From contig NZ_PUHY01000001.1 in NCBI RefSeq assembly GCF_002967765.1, positions 362,289 to 426,288 on the forward strand: a DNA stretch of 64,000 bases. Reading direction: 5' to 3'. Position numbers and translations under genes: made by a program. The stretch's first letter is position 1. The number at the start of each line of letters is the position of its first letter. Of this stretch, positions 36,615-44,312 are shown one piece after another. The DNA comes from Blastopirellula marina (lineage in GTDB: Bacteria; Planctomycetota; Planctomycetia; Pirellulales; Pirellulaceae). Under the pieces are notes generated by a model. It made no database searches, was not told the DNA's origin, and worked only from the letters and a program-made list of their open reading frames with translations.

Positions 36615-37610
36615 ATGAAGACGACACAACCTAAGGGTTTTACCTTGGTCGAGTTGTTGGTGGTCATCGCCATTATCGGCGTCTTGGTCTCTTTGCTGTT
36701 GCCCGCGGTCCAGCAAGCTCGTGAAGCGGCACGACGGATGCAATGTACCAACCACCTGAAGCAAATTGGCTTGGCCCTTCACAACTACCACGACACATTC
36801 GGCGCCTTTCCCGCGATTAGCTACGACCACGAAGTGAACGGCGGCGATGAAACTCGCCATGCCAGTTGGAGTTGGGGCACGCTAATTCTTCCACAAATGG
36901 AACAAGGCTCCGCGTATGATATTTTGGCTCCCAGCCAACCCGACCGCTTGCACGAGGCGGTCAACAAATCGGTGAAACTGGCCGTCCTTCAAACCCCCAT
37001 TTCCATTTGGCGTTGCCCATCCGATACCGGTCCAGACTTGAATACGCACCTCACGATCAACAACGGTTCGGGCGATCAGTCGCAAGATGTCCAAATCGCT
37101 ACCGCGAATTACCTGGGCGTCAACACGAACGGCGACATTGACCGCTCGCGTTACCACAATGGGATCTTTGTACCCGGTACAAACGTGCAAGGTAACTCCC
37201 GCATGGTTGTTGGCATGCACCAAATCCTCGATGGAACAAGCAATACGGCCATGGTCGGAGAGCGAGCATGGATGCTTTCAGGTGTGGAACTGGGAGCCGG
37301 ACTACTTTACGGCCATACGGGAAATGAAGACATCGAGAACAGCCATAACTATCTCGACGGATTCATTGCCGTTGTTGGTGGTGGAAAGACGCACATCAAC
37401 ACGACCGACACCTGCGGTGCATCGTGCAACGATGTTGACGGTCGACAAGGTTTCTCGAGCAACCACCCAGGTGGCGCTCAGTTCATGTTCGCGGACGGCT
37501 CGGTCCATTTTGTCAGCGAAAACATTGACGACAACTTTGGTGGTGCCACCGATACCACGTACGAACGTCTGCTTGATCGAGCTGACGGTCAGCCGTTGGG
37601 TGAATACTAA
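36615..37610 (+). CDS. DUF1559 prepilin-like protein
   Basis: A 331-aa protein with a type II/IV prepilin leader: KG-FTLVELLVVIAIIGVLV, where cleavage would follow the Gly at about residue 8. It continues with the family signature LLPAVQQAREAARR and a CTNHLKQIGLALHNYHD block. The C-terminus has the conserved HPGGAQFMFADGSVHFVSENI segment. DUF1559 proteins are hugely expanded in planctomycetes and are probably pseudopilin-like surface or secretion components. It follows the FecR gene by 64 bp and precedes a small lipoprotein gene, an arrangement seen often in these genomes. Confidence 0.95.
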   Translation: MKTTQPKGFTLVELLVVIAIIGVLVSLLLPAVQQAREAARRMQCTNHLKQIGLALHNYHDTFGAFPAISYDHEVNGGDETRHASWSWGTLILPQMEQGSAYDILAPSQPDRLHEAVNKSVKLAVLQTPISIWRCPSDTGPDLNTHLTINNGSGDQSQDVQIATANYLGVNTNGDIDRSRYHNGIFVPGTNVQGNSRMVVGMHQILDGTSNTAMVGERAWMLSGVELGAGLLYGHTGNEDIENSHNYLDGFIAVVGGGKTHINTTDTCGASCNDVDGRQGFSSNHPGGAQFMFADGSVHFVSENIDDNFGGATDTTYERLLDRADGQPLGEY

Positions 37611-37678
37611 GAATAATTATGAAAGGAGCCGCCGCGAGAAAGGACGGATCGCGGCGGACGCCTATCGGAGATCCAAAC

Positions 37679-38095
37679 ATGACTCGAATAGCAGTATTTA
37701 GCCTGTTGATCGCAATGTGTGCAATTGCTGGTTGTGGTGACCCGAACATGCCACCCGTCGGAGAAGTCCACGGGCAGGTCACCCTCAATGGCGAACCGGT
37801 TGCGGATTGTCAGGTCGAATTCGTTCCTCTAGCAGGAGGTCGTAGTTCGTCGGCCATGACCGATAACAACGGCCAGTACGTCCTGAAGTACAAAGGCAAT
37901 GCCGAAGGAGCCCTTCTGGGAAAACATCGCGTTCGCCTGGTGACCGCACGAGGTGCTACACGCGACGATCATGGCCGCGTCACGAAGCCAGGCATCAAAG
38001 AGAAGTTACCGAAGGAATACAACGAAGAAACGACTCAAGAAGTCGAAGTTACCGATGGCGACAATCCGATCGACTTCACGATCGTTACCAAGTAG
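37679..38095 (+). CDS. Small carboxypeptidase-regulatory-like lipoprotein
   Basis: A 138-aa exported lipoprotein with a signal peptide ending in IAGC (C19). The mature part is a single beta-sandwich of the carboxypeptidase-regulatory/transthyretin-like type (GQVTLNGEPVADCQVEFVPL, then GKHRVRLVTARG). Such short lipoproteins often follow DUF1559 genes in planctomycetes. The start at 37679 is chosen over 37619 because it opens directly into the signal peptide. A clear terminator follows 30 bp downstream, closing the sigma/FecR/DUF1559 operon. Confidence 0.85.
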   Translation: MTRIAVFSLLIAMCAIAGCGDPNMPPVGEVHGQVTLNGEPVADCQVEFVPLAGGRSSSAMTDNNGQYVLKYKGNAEGALLGKHRVRLVTARGATRDDHGRVTKPGIKEKLPKEYNEETTQEVEVTDGDNPIDFTIVTK

Positions 38096-38123
38096 TCAGT
38101 CGAGGAACGAGTATCCTTCCCGA

Positions 38124-38153
38124 AACGTACTGCCAAACTGCAGTACGTTTTTT
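38124..38153 (+). terminator. Intrinsic terminator after the ECF/FecR/DUF1559/lipoprotein operon
   Basis: Arms AACGTACTGC (38124-38133) and GCAGTACGTT (38140-38149) pair perfectly around a 6-nt loop, and the hairpin runs into a six-T tract on the plus strand. It lies 28 bp past the lipoprotein stop and just before the end of the convergent YdeI-type gene. Confidence 0.9.
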
Positions 38154-38164
38154 ATGCGCGATTG

Positions 38165-38812
38165 CTATTTGAACTGCTTATGCGATCCATCGCAGGTTGG
38201 CATCTTCTTCGAAAGCCCACAAGTACAATCATGCAGTCCTTTTCCAGCGAAGATTCGCGGCATGCATTTCTCAATCCTCGCGATACGAGACTTGGCCTGC
38301 TTCGCTCCTGCGAAATGCAACAGATACCCGCGTTGTCGGCCAGGGGTTAATGACCCAAAAGCGGTACGAAAAGCCGCGTCTTCCTCTAGCTTGGCTTGAA
38401 ACTCCTCTGGGCCGTCAAGAATGTCAGCTTCTGGAAGATCGACCTTTAAACCTGACTTTTCAATCTCGATAGCTTCTCGGATATACGCTTTGATTGCTGT
38501 CTTGTTTTCTCCGATTTCATCGCCGCTAGTGAAGCGAATAATTCGAGCCGATCGAGAGTTCGCCCCCTGCTTCAGCAAGATCCCTTTCGGATCCTTCATA
38601 AGGGCTCCCTTGAAAAAGCCGATTGAGAAGTATTCCTTAAATCCACCAAGAATAGCAATGTTCTTAGTCTGATAGGTATAACATGGCGCGCCCCACTTGA
38701 GTTCTTCCGTCAGTTCCGAGTCCCTCACAACCTCTCGAAGCAATGATAATTCGTTTCGCCAATTCTTGACGGAACTCAGATACTGATCCACTTTCGGATT
38801 CTTGTCACCCAT
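38165..38812 (-). CDS. YdeI-family (DUF1801) protein with C-terminal CDGSH iron-sulfur motif
   Basis: A 215-aa cytoplasmic protein. The N-terminal ~110 residues match DUF1801 (ELTEELKWGAPCYTYQTKNI, then GGFKEYFSIGFFKGALMKD). The middle is the YdeI/OmdA-like segment (DGPEEFQAKLEEDAAFRTAF, SRIARIEKCMPRI). The last residues form an exact CDGSH pattern: C196-x-C198-x2-S201-x3-P205-x-C207-D208-G209-S210-H211, the ligands of a [2Fe-2S] cluster. CDGSH clusters are redox-active and labile. Next upstream is SoxR, so a redox-stress link is plausible. It is possible that this tail is general in part of the YdeI family. The role of YdeI proteins is poorly defined. Confidence 0.85.
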   Translation of the reverse strand: MGDKNPKVDQYLSSVKNWRNELSLLREVVRDSELTEELKWGAPCYTYQTKNIAILGGFKEYFSIGFFKGALMKDPKGILLKQGANSRSARIIRFTSGDEIGENKTAIKAYIREAIEIEKSGLKVDLPEADILDGPEEFQAKLEEDAAFRTAFGSLTPGRQRGYLLHFAGAKQAKSRIARIEKCMPRIFAGKGLHDCTCGLSKKMPTCDGSHKQFK

Positions 38813-38978
38813 GGCCGGCTCTCACAGAACGCGGTTTTCACCAATAACGCAATCACCCAAGCTTAGCGATTAACCTGTCGCGTACCAGCACTGATACTCT
38901 TGAATTCTGCTGCATTTCAATGAGGGACTAACAAGATTATCAATCGCCTTCTTACGGTCGCCAAGTGAGACCGCTGCA

Positions 38979-39428
38979 CTAGCGTAAAAGATGTGGACCT
39001 GGACCGTGCTTTCCGAGCTCATCCTGCGGGTTGCGAAGTGGACAGTCGCTCAACGAAAGACAACCACATCCGATACATTGGTTCAACTGCTTGCGCATCC
39101 GCTGGGCGAGATTGATCTTTTCTTCAAGCGCTTTGTCGAGTGCACGGCTAACCTTTTGCCAATCACCTTTCCTTGGTGTTCGATCCGTTGGAATACCGCG
39201 AAACGCTTCGCCAATTTCTTCCAGCGTAAAACCCAGATCTTGCGCAACCTTGATCAAAGCCAAGACACGTAACTCACGTCGAGAAAACAGACGCTGATTT
39301 CTCTTGTTGCGACTACTACGGATCAGCCCTTTGGACTCGTAGAAGTGAATTGCAGAAACTGCGATACCGCTTCTGTACGAAACCTCGCCGATTGCTAGCA
39401 ACTCTTCTTCAGCGTGATCACTAGACAC
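38979..39428 (-). CDS. soxR: Redox-sensitive transcriptional activator SoxR
   Basis: A 149-aa MerR-family regulator. The N-terminal winged helix (EVSYRSGIAVSAIHFYESKGLI) is followed by a dimerisation helix and the [2Fe-2S] cluster motif C118-x2-C121-x-C123-x5-C129, matching E. coli SoxR spacing and nearly its numbering. Oxidation of the cluster by redox-cycling compounds or superoxide switches SoxR to activator by twisting the promoter DNA. Divergently, 111 bp away, starts an SDR gene, and an almost consensus SoxR box lies in between. There is no soxS, as usual outside enteric bacteria, so direct control of oxidoreductase genes is expected. Confidence 0.93.
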   Translation of the reverse strand: MSSDHAEEELLAIGEVSYRSGIAVSAIHFYESKGLIRSSRNKRNQRLFSRRELRVLALIKVAQDLGFTLEEIGEAFRGIPTDRTPRKGDWQKVSRALDKALEEKINLAQRMRKQLNQCIGCGCLSLSDCPLRNPQDELGKHGPGPHLLR

Positions 39429-39452
39429 GATTGATGCTCGCAGCTAAAGTTA

Positions 39453-39482
39453 ACTTGAGGTCCACCTCAAGTTACGTTGAGG
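39453..39482 (+). promoter_or_regulatory. SoxR box(es) in the soxR/SDR divergent promoter
   Basis: CCTCAAGTTACGTTGAGG (39465-39482) matches the E. coli soxS SoxR box (recalled as CCTCAAGTTAACTTGAGG) at 16 of 18 positions. Immediately to the left, AACTTGAGG (39453-39461) and CCTCAAGTT (39466-39474) form a second perfect 9-bp dyad sharing the central half-site. On the plus strand a -10-like TCTATT follows with the long spacer expected of MerR-family promoters. The SDR gene starts 58 bp beyond. SoxR activation of the SDR, and autoregulation of soxR, are expected. Confidence 0.8.
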
Positions 39483-39539
39483 TGTGTCTATTTATTCTGA
39501 AACCTACTTCGCAGATCGTCAACCGATAAAGGCATAGCA

Positions 39540-40271
39540 ATGGGCGATTCGACCACCTCAATTGGACTTGTAACCGGCGCATCGGATGGAATTGGCAAGG
39601 AAACAGCAAGGCAACTTATCCAAAACGGCGTCCAGGTTATCATTGGTTCGAGAAACCTGGAAAAGGGACAGCGCGTGGTTGAAGAATTCGCCGAGGCTGG
39701 ACTGAAGTGCCATGTTATACAACTCGAAATAACCGACGACAAAAGTGTGCGCGACGCCGTTCGAGAAATTGACCAGCGGTTTGGGCGGCTCGACATTCTG
39801 GTCAACAACGCAGGTATCGCGCTAGATCGCGGACCACTTAGTGAAATGCCGATTGAAGATTTCATCGCCACATTTCAAACCAACGTCATTGGTTCTTTCC
39901 GCGTAACTCAGGCATGCCTGCCGTTGCTGCGACGCTCTCAGAAAGGACGAATCGTCAATGTCTCAAGCGGTTTGGCATCGTTGCTCAATATGACCGATCC
40001 AAATAGCCAATATTATCATGTGGCCATTCCTGCGTACGCCTCCTCGAAAGCCGCCGTCAACGCCATGACCGTACATCTAGCGCGAGAACTTGCCGAGTCA
40101 GGCATCAAGGTCAATGCAGTTGAACCTGGACTCACGGCGACACGTTACGTCTCACTTCCTGGTGCACAACCAGTGGAAGTAGGCGCCGAAGCTTCGGTAA
40201 AGTATGCGCTGATCGACGACAATGGCCCCACGGGTTGCTTCTTCGATCGAAATGGGGTGCATAACTGGTAG
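39540..40271 (+). CDS. SoxR-controlled SDR-family oxidoreductase
   Basis: A 243-aa Rossmann-fold enzyme. The cofactor motif is TGASDGIG (12-19), followed by NNAG (89-92), the catalytic Ser at S142/S143 and Y166-x3-K170 (YASSK). The R-N-L segment after the second strand suggests NADP(H) preference. It probably reduces a carbonyl of a quinone or aldehyde. It is divergent from soxR, and the SoxR box in front of it makes it a likely direct target, which points to detoxification of redox-cycling compounds. A Shine-Dalgarno-like AAAGG lies about 9 nt before the start. The C-terminus ends in a short FFDRNGVHNW-type tail. Confidence 0.9.
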   Translation: MGDSTTSIGLVTGASDGIGKETARQLIQNGVQVIIGSRNLEKGQRVVEEFAEAGLKCHVIQLEITDDKSVRDAVREIDQRFGRLDILVNNAGIALDRGPLSEMPIEDFIATFQTNVIGSFRVTQACLPLLRRSQKGRIVNVSSGLASLLNMTDPNSQYYHVAIPAYASSKAAVNAMTVHLARELAESGIKVNAVEPGLTATRYVSLPGAQPVEVGAEASVKYALIDDNGPTGCFFDRNGVHNW

Positions 40272-40496
40272 AAATCAGCTGAAACCAGCCCGCTTCATCC
40301 CTTAGAAAGCTGCTGAACGAGCGTTTTCTTGGTCAGACGATAGCGAATCCAGTTCGAGGAATTTCTACGAGATTCTATTGGTTCACGACGACGTTCGAGT
40401 CAGGGGTGCTCGACCGTCGAAAGCGTCAAATGGACCAAAGAAAGCCTCATACGGGCCGACCTTGGGTAGGCTATCGGTTACTCACCACTTGAACGA

Positions 40497-41387
40497 TCAA
40501 GAAACGGCCGCAAGAAGCGCATCGATATCTTGACGTGGTGGTGCCCCAAACATGCGTCGATACTCTCTGCTGAACTGGGAAGGACTTTCGTACCCAACGC
40601 GAAACGCAGCTTCGGCCGCATCGAGCTTCTCCCCCAGCATTAAATTGCGAGCCTCTTGAAGCCGCATTCTCTTTTGATATTGCAGCGGCGTCATCGCTGT
40701 GACGTTTTTGAAGTGAAGGTGAAATGAAGAGGTGCTCAAGCCGACCGTTTCCGCGAGAGCCTCAATCTTAAGCGGTGTGGCGAAATGATCTTTCAACCAG
40801 CGGATTGCCTGGGCAATGCGATATGCTGGCGCCCCGGCCATCGCCATTTGCCGTAAACGGACGCCCTGCGGTCCCGTGAGTATTCGATGCGTTATTTCAC
40901 GAAGTACCAATGGCGCCAAAGGCCGAATGTCTTGTGGGGAATCCAACATGCCAGCCAGGCGTCCGATTGCATCAAGCAACAAAGGGTCGATAGAAGATAC
41001 TGAAAGGCCTCGCTCTGGCGGACCGCTAGAGGAGACGGTTGTTCCGTCTGCCAGCATTTCCCCAACGACTTTCGGATCGAGCGAGATCTGCATTCCCAAA
41101 TAGGGCTTCTCGGGGGTCGCAACAGCAACACGCGCGTCCACCGGCAGCTCCACCGAAACAAGCAGGAACTCAGCCGACGCCATGGGAAAGGTCTCGCCTG
41201 CCAATACGACTTCCTTCGCCCCTTGGGCAACCACGCACAAGCACGGCTCGTAAACGAGGGATACGGCTGTGGTCGGTGAAGAAAACCATGACAATTTCAT
41301 TTCTGGAATTTCGGTGTTGGTAACTGAGTCACGGTGACCATGTTGCCGAATCGCTGTAACGAGCGTGTCCATTTTTGAATTGTCCAT
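40497..41387 (-). CDS. AraC-family transcriptional regulator (AraC_N/YqhC type)
   Basis: A 296-aa regulator with an N-terminal AraC_N domain (CVVAQGAKEVVLAGETF, about residues 50-66) and two C-terminal helix-turn-helix motifs (TPLKIEALAETVGLSTSSFHLH and AAFRVGYESPSQFSREYRRMFG). It is the E. coli YqhC type, which activates aldehyde reductase genes (yqhD, dkgA) in response to aldehydes. A strong Shine-Dalgarno (GAAGGAGC) precedes the ATG. It is transcribed divergently from the cupin/alcohol dehydrogenase/tautomerase/SDR cluster, its probable target. It is paralogous to the regulator at 27892-28860. Confidence 0.9.
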   Translation of the reverse strand: MDNSKMDTLVTAIRQHGHRDSVTNTEIPEMKLSWFSSPTTAVSLVYEPCLCVVAQGAKEVVLAGETFPMASAEFLLVSVELPVDARVAVATPEKPYLGMQISLDPKVVGEMLADGTTVSSSGPPERGLSVSSIDPLLLDAIGRLAGMLDSPQDIRPLAPLVLREITHRILTGPQGVRLRQMAMAGAPAYRIAQAIRWLKDHFATPLKIEALAETVGLSTSSFHLHFKNVTAMTPLQYQKRMRLQEARNLMLGEKLDAAEAAFRVGYESPSQFSREYRRMFGAPPRQDIDALLAAVS

Positions 41388-41997
41388 GCATGCTCCTTCT
41401 TGTGTTGCCTGAGTTCTCAGTCTATCTCCTTATGCCAATCCTGACCATGAAGCTTCCCGCAAATCATTAGAGAATCAGGCAATCCAAAACCAAATAAAGC
41501 AAGAACCTAGCTCACAGGTCGACGTGGACAGTTAGTTCTTAATCTGTCGTACTAAACCGAGTGACAATCGTACGCCGATTGTAAATAGCCTCGTTTTCAC
41601 ATGTATTTCTTAGTCATCTAATCAAATTACCTTCATCTAGGGCAGCCGCAGCATGGTCAACATTTGTGATTGTCGCATATCGCCCCAATTTGACTGCGGT
41701 GATATGAACGAACTGCCATGACGTGGAGCATTAGGCAAGATCCTGGGACGATCTAGATACCGGGTGGAATGTCTGAAGGTGTACTATGCAGTGAGCGAAC
41801 ACGCTTCCCGAGAATCATCAAAAATCCAACTAACTGGTATTTGAACGGATATGAGACGGCCAACCGGAAATGCGTCGAGGATGCCATTTCAAATCGACCG
41901 GCGACAATTTGCCCAAACTATCGGCGGCTACGCATTCCTGTTTGCAGGGATGGCCCCCAATCAAGCACAAGAACTTTCTAAAGAAAAGGAGATAGCG
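41388..41997. promoter_or_regulatory. Divergent control region of the AraC regulator and the aldehyde/electrophile cluster
   Basis: This ~600-bp stretch separates the AraC gene from the strongly signalled cupin start. It holds a perfect 7-bp dyad ACAATCG/CGATTGT with a 5-bp spacer (41564-41582), a candidate operator. Its right end (from 41881) is an open frame in phase with the cupin, discussed with that gene. No other gene was seen. Confidence 0.4.
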
Positions 41998-42393
41998 ATG
42001 GATATTAGACGAAATGGTTCTCAGCCATCCAGCGTCGGCCCTAACGAATGGTTCACAGGGCAGACCCGGATTGATCCACTCTTTTCACCGCAAGAGCCGG
42101 CTCGGGCTGCTGCAGCTAGTGTTACTTTCGAGCCAGGTGCTCGCACCGCATGGCACACACATCCACTCGGTCAAACGCTGATCGTGACCTCTGGTGTCGG
42201 CCGAGTTCAGGTTTGGGGTGGCGTGATTGAAGAGATTCGCCCAGGCGATGTCGTTTGGTTCCCGCCTGGCGAAAAACATTGGCACGGCGCGGCCCCTGAC
42301 AAGGGCATGACGCACATCGCGATTCAGGAAGCGATGGACGGAAAAGTCGTGGAATGGATGGAACATGTCTCCGATGAGCAGTACCAGAAATAG
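41998..42393 (+). CDS. Cupin, hydroxynitrile-lyase/mandelonitrile-lyase-like
   Basis: A 131-aa single-domain cupin. The metal site is H53, H55, Q59 and H94 (WHTHPLGQT and KHWHGAA). That set and the length equal those I recall for the manganese-dependent cupin hydroxynitrile lyase of Granulicella. Proteins of this family cleave cyanohydrins in vitro, but their natural role is uncertain; in this setting a role with reactive carbonyls is plausible. The start at 41998 is chosen because AAGGAG lies 6-7 nt upstream and the resulting length fits the family. The frame continues upstream without a stop to 41881 and 41851 and encodes a Tat-like leader ([11 protein letters not shown] followed by hydrophobic residues). 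An exported longer form is therefore possible. Confidence 0.85.
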   Translation: MDIRRNGSQPSSVGPNEWFTGQTRIDPLFSPQEPARAAAASVTFEPGARTAWHTHPLGQTLIVTSGVGRVQVWGGVIEEIRPGDVVWFPPGEKHWHGAAPDKGMTHIAIQEAMDGKVVEWMEHVSDEQYQK

Positions 42394-42435
42394 CCGACGT
42401 CCTATCTTCAACCACACCCACTGAAGGAACGGATC

Positions 42436-43608
42436 ATGAACCGTGATCGACGCAATTCTCGCAGAGACTTCCTGCGAACTTCAACAGTCGCTGGAGCTGG
42501 TGTTATGTTAGCCAGCACCGTCGGACTACCGGATGCCCAAGCGGAGCCAAGTAACACGATCATCACCCAAGGCCTCGCTGCGCGCGACGAATCCGGCAAA
42601 CTGAGCCCATGGTCCTTTCAACGTCGCCCCATCGGTGACAATGATGTTTTAATCGACATCAAGTTCTGTGGCATTTGCCATTCTGACATCCATCAGATGA
42701 GAGGCCACTGGGGTCCGCAACAGTACCCGCAGGTTCCCGGTCACGAAATTGCAGGCATCGTCGCAGCCGTGGGAAAGAATGTCACGAAATTCAAAGTGGG
42801 TGATAAGGCTGGTGTTGGCTGCATGGTCAATAGTTGCCTCGAGTGCGACAACTGCCATCGCGGCGAGGAACACTACTGCAGCAAGAACGCCACCGTTTTT
42901 ACGTACGGCTCGCCCGAAAAAAGCTCTCCCACAGGAATTACTCAGGGAGGGTATTCCAATAAGGTGGTCGTTCGAGATCACTTCGCGATTCGTATACCCC
43001 AACATATCCAACTGCAACACGCGGCACCGCTTCTTTGTGCTGGCATAACCACCTATTCACCGCTTATGCGAGAAGGAATGGCCAGAGGAAAGAAAGTCGG
43101 GGTCGCAGGTATCGGGGGGCTAGGGCATCTCGCAATCAAGCTGGCCGTATCGAAGGGTGCCGAAGTCACCGCGTTCACGACTTCCCCTTCCAAAGTCGAC
43201 GATATCAAGAGGTTTGGGGCGAAGGAAGTGGTCGTTGTTGACGAGATGTCCAAACTTAGCCCCTACTTTGGCACGCTCGATTACATGATCTCCACGATTC
43301 CCTACGACTTTGACGTCGCCGGTTACGCGATGACCTTGAAGCCTTACCAGAATTTCACTCAAGTTGGTATGCCGGTCCAAGGAAAGTTGACCGTCAATAA
43401 CTTCATGATGATCCGTAATCGAGCGAACTTTAACGGTTCGTTGATTGGCGGCATACCAGAAACGCAGGAAGTGATGAACTACTGTGCTGACGAAAAGCTC
43501 TTTCCACAAATCCAAGTGATCAAAGCCGATCAGGTAAACGAGGCTTGGAATCAGGTTGTCAACAAAGAAGCTCGTTATCGATACGTGATCGATACGACAA
43601 CCATCTAG
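42436..43608 (+). CDS. Tat-exported zinc-dependent alcohol dehydrogenase (YahK/CAD-like)
   Basis: A 390-aa medium-chain dehydrogenase preceded by a Tat signal peptide: SRRDFLRTS with R9-R10, a hydrophobic stretch, and cleavage near AQA (residue 36). Catalytic zinc ligands are C81 (GICHSD) and H103-E104 (PGHE). The structural zinc site is C134-x2-C137-x2-C140-x7-C148. The nucleotide-binding motif GIGGLGHLA lies near residue 220. Cytoplasmic relatives such as YahK and cinnamyl-alcohol dehydrogenases reduce many aldehydes with NADPH. Export by Tat would be needed to carry the folded, cofactor-bound enzyme out. An NAD(P)-dependent enzyme in the periplasm is odd. It is the second gene of the cluster, 42 bp after the cupin. 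Confidence 0.9.
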   Translation: MNRDRRNSRRDFLRTSTVAGAGVMLASTVGLPDAQAEPSNTIITQGLAARDESGKLSPWSFQRRPIGDNDVLIDIKFCGICHSDIHQMRGHWGPQQYPQVPGHEIAGIVAAVGKNVTKFKVGDKAGVGCMVNSCLECDNCHRGEEHYCSKNATVFTYGSPEKSSPTGITQGGYSNKVVVRDHFAIRIPQHIQLQHAAPLLCAGITTYSPLMREGMARGKKVGVAGIGGLGHLAIKLAVSKGAEVTAFTTSPSKVDDIKRFGAKEVVVVDEMSKLSPYFGTLDYMISTIPYDFDVAGYAMTLKPYQNFTQVGMPVQGKLTVNNFMMIRNRANFNGSLIGGIPETQEVMNYCADEKLFPQIQVIKADQVNEAWNQVVNKEARYRYVIDTTTI

Positions 43609-43629
43609 TTTTAAACCGGAGAACCTTTC

Positions 43630-43857
43630 ATGCCACACGTGATCGTCAAACTCTGGCCGGGAAAGTCGGAACAGCAAAAGCAGGAACTGTCTCGACGCAT
43701 TACAGACGAGGTGATGAACATTCTCCACTACGGAGATGAATCCGTTTCGGTAGCTTTCGAGGAAATCGACGCCTCAAAGTGGCGTGATGAAGTCTATCGG
43801 CCGGACATACTTGCTAGGCCAGAACAACTCTACAAGAAGCCAGGCTACACCATGTAA
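43630..43857 (+). CDS. 4-oxalocrotonate tautomerase-family protein
   Basis: A 75-aa tautomerase-superfamily protein beginning [11 protein letters not shown]. Pro-2, which becomes the N-terminal residue after Met removal, is the catalytic base of the family. The remainder has the helix and strand order of the small 4-OT fold. Members isomerise unsaturated keto acids or dehalogenate small molecules. It follows the alcohol dehydrogenase by 21 bp with a GGAGAA Shine-Dalgarno and belongs to the same operon. Substrate is unknown. Confidence 0.9.
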   Translation: MPHVIVKLWPGKSEQQKQELSRRITDEVMNILHYGDESVSVAFEEIDASKWRDEVYRPDILARPEQLYKKPGYTM

Positions 43858-43883
43858 CCCAGCACGAGAGAAAGGAGGAAGAA

Positions 43884-44267
43884 GTGAATACATCATGGGA
43901 TCAAGAAGAACTTCAAAAGATCGCCACGACGGACGATCTTCACATCGCGCCGTTCCGGGAAGATGGCAAGACGTTCGGTACGCTTACTTGGATCTGGTCA
44001 GTTGTGGTCGACAGTCAGCTTTACGTTCGTGCTTATCATGGCCAAGCATCGCGATGGTATCAAGCTGCAGTTCGCCAGCATTTTGGCAAAATCCGCGCGG
44101 CTGGACTGACCAAAGAAGTCAAGTTCACGCCTTACACCGGTTCCGGTAGCAGTTCTATTGATCAAGCCTATCGTGAGAAGTACGGCGAGAGTCCTTATCT
44201 CGCTTCTATGATCAGCGATCGCGCCCGTGCCGCGACCATTCAGATTCTGCCACGCACAGAAACCTAA
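43884..44267 (+). CDS. DUF2255-family protein
   Basis: A 127-aa cytoplasmic protein starting at a GTG, chosen because AAAGGAGG lies right before it. It matches DUF2255 (WSVVVDSQLYVRAYHGQASRWYQAA, then the ARAATIQILPR end), a small split-barrel-like family often found near nitroreductase, F420 or flavin-related genes. Its function is not known; flavin or cofactor binding is a reasonable guess. It lies 26 bp after the tautomerase gene in the cluster. Confidence 0.85.
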   Translation: MNTSWDQEELQKIATTDDLHIAPFREDGKTFGTLTWIWSVVVDSQLYVRAYHGQASRWYQAAVRQHFGKIRAAGLTKEVKFTPYTGSGSSSIDQAYREKYGESPYLASMISDRARAATIQILPRTET

Positions 44268-44312
44268 GCTGGCTATCTCCAAACCTTCCATCATCAAGGA
44301 GTTCAGAGAATC

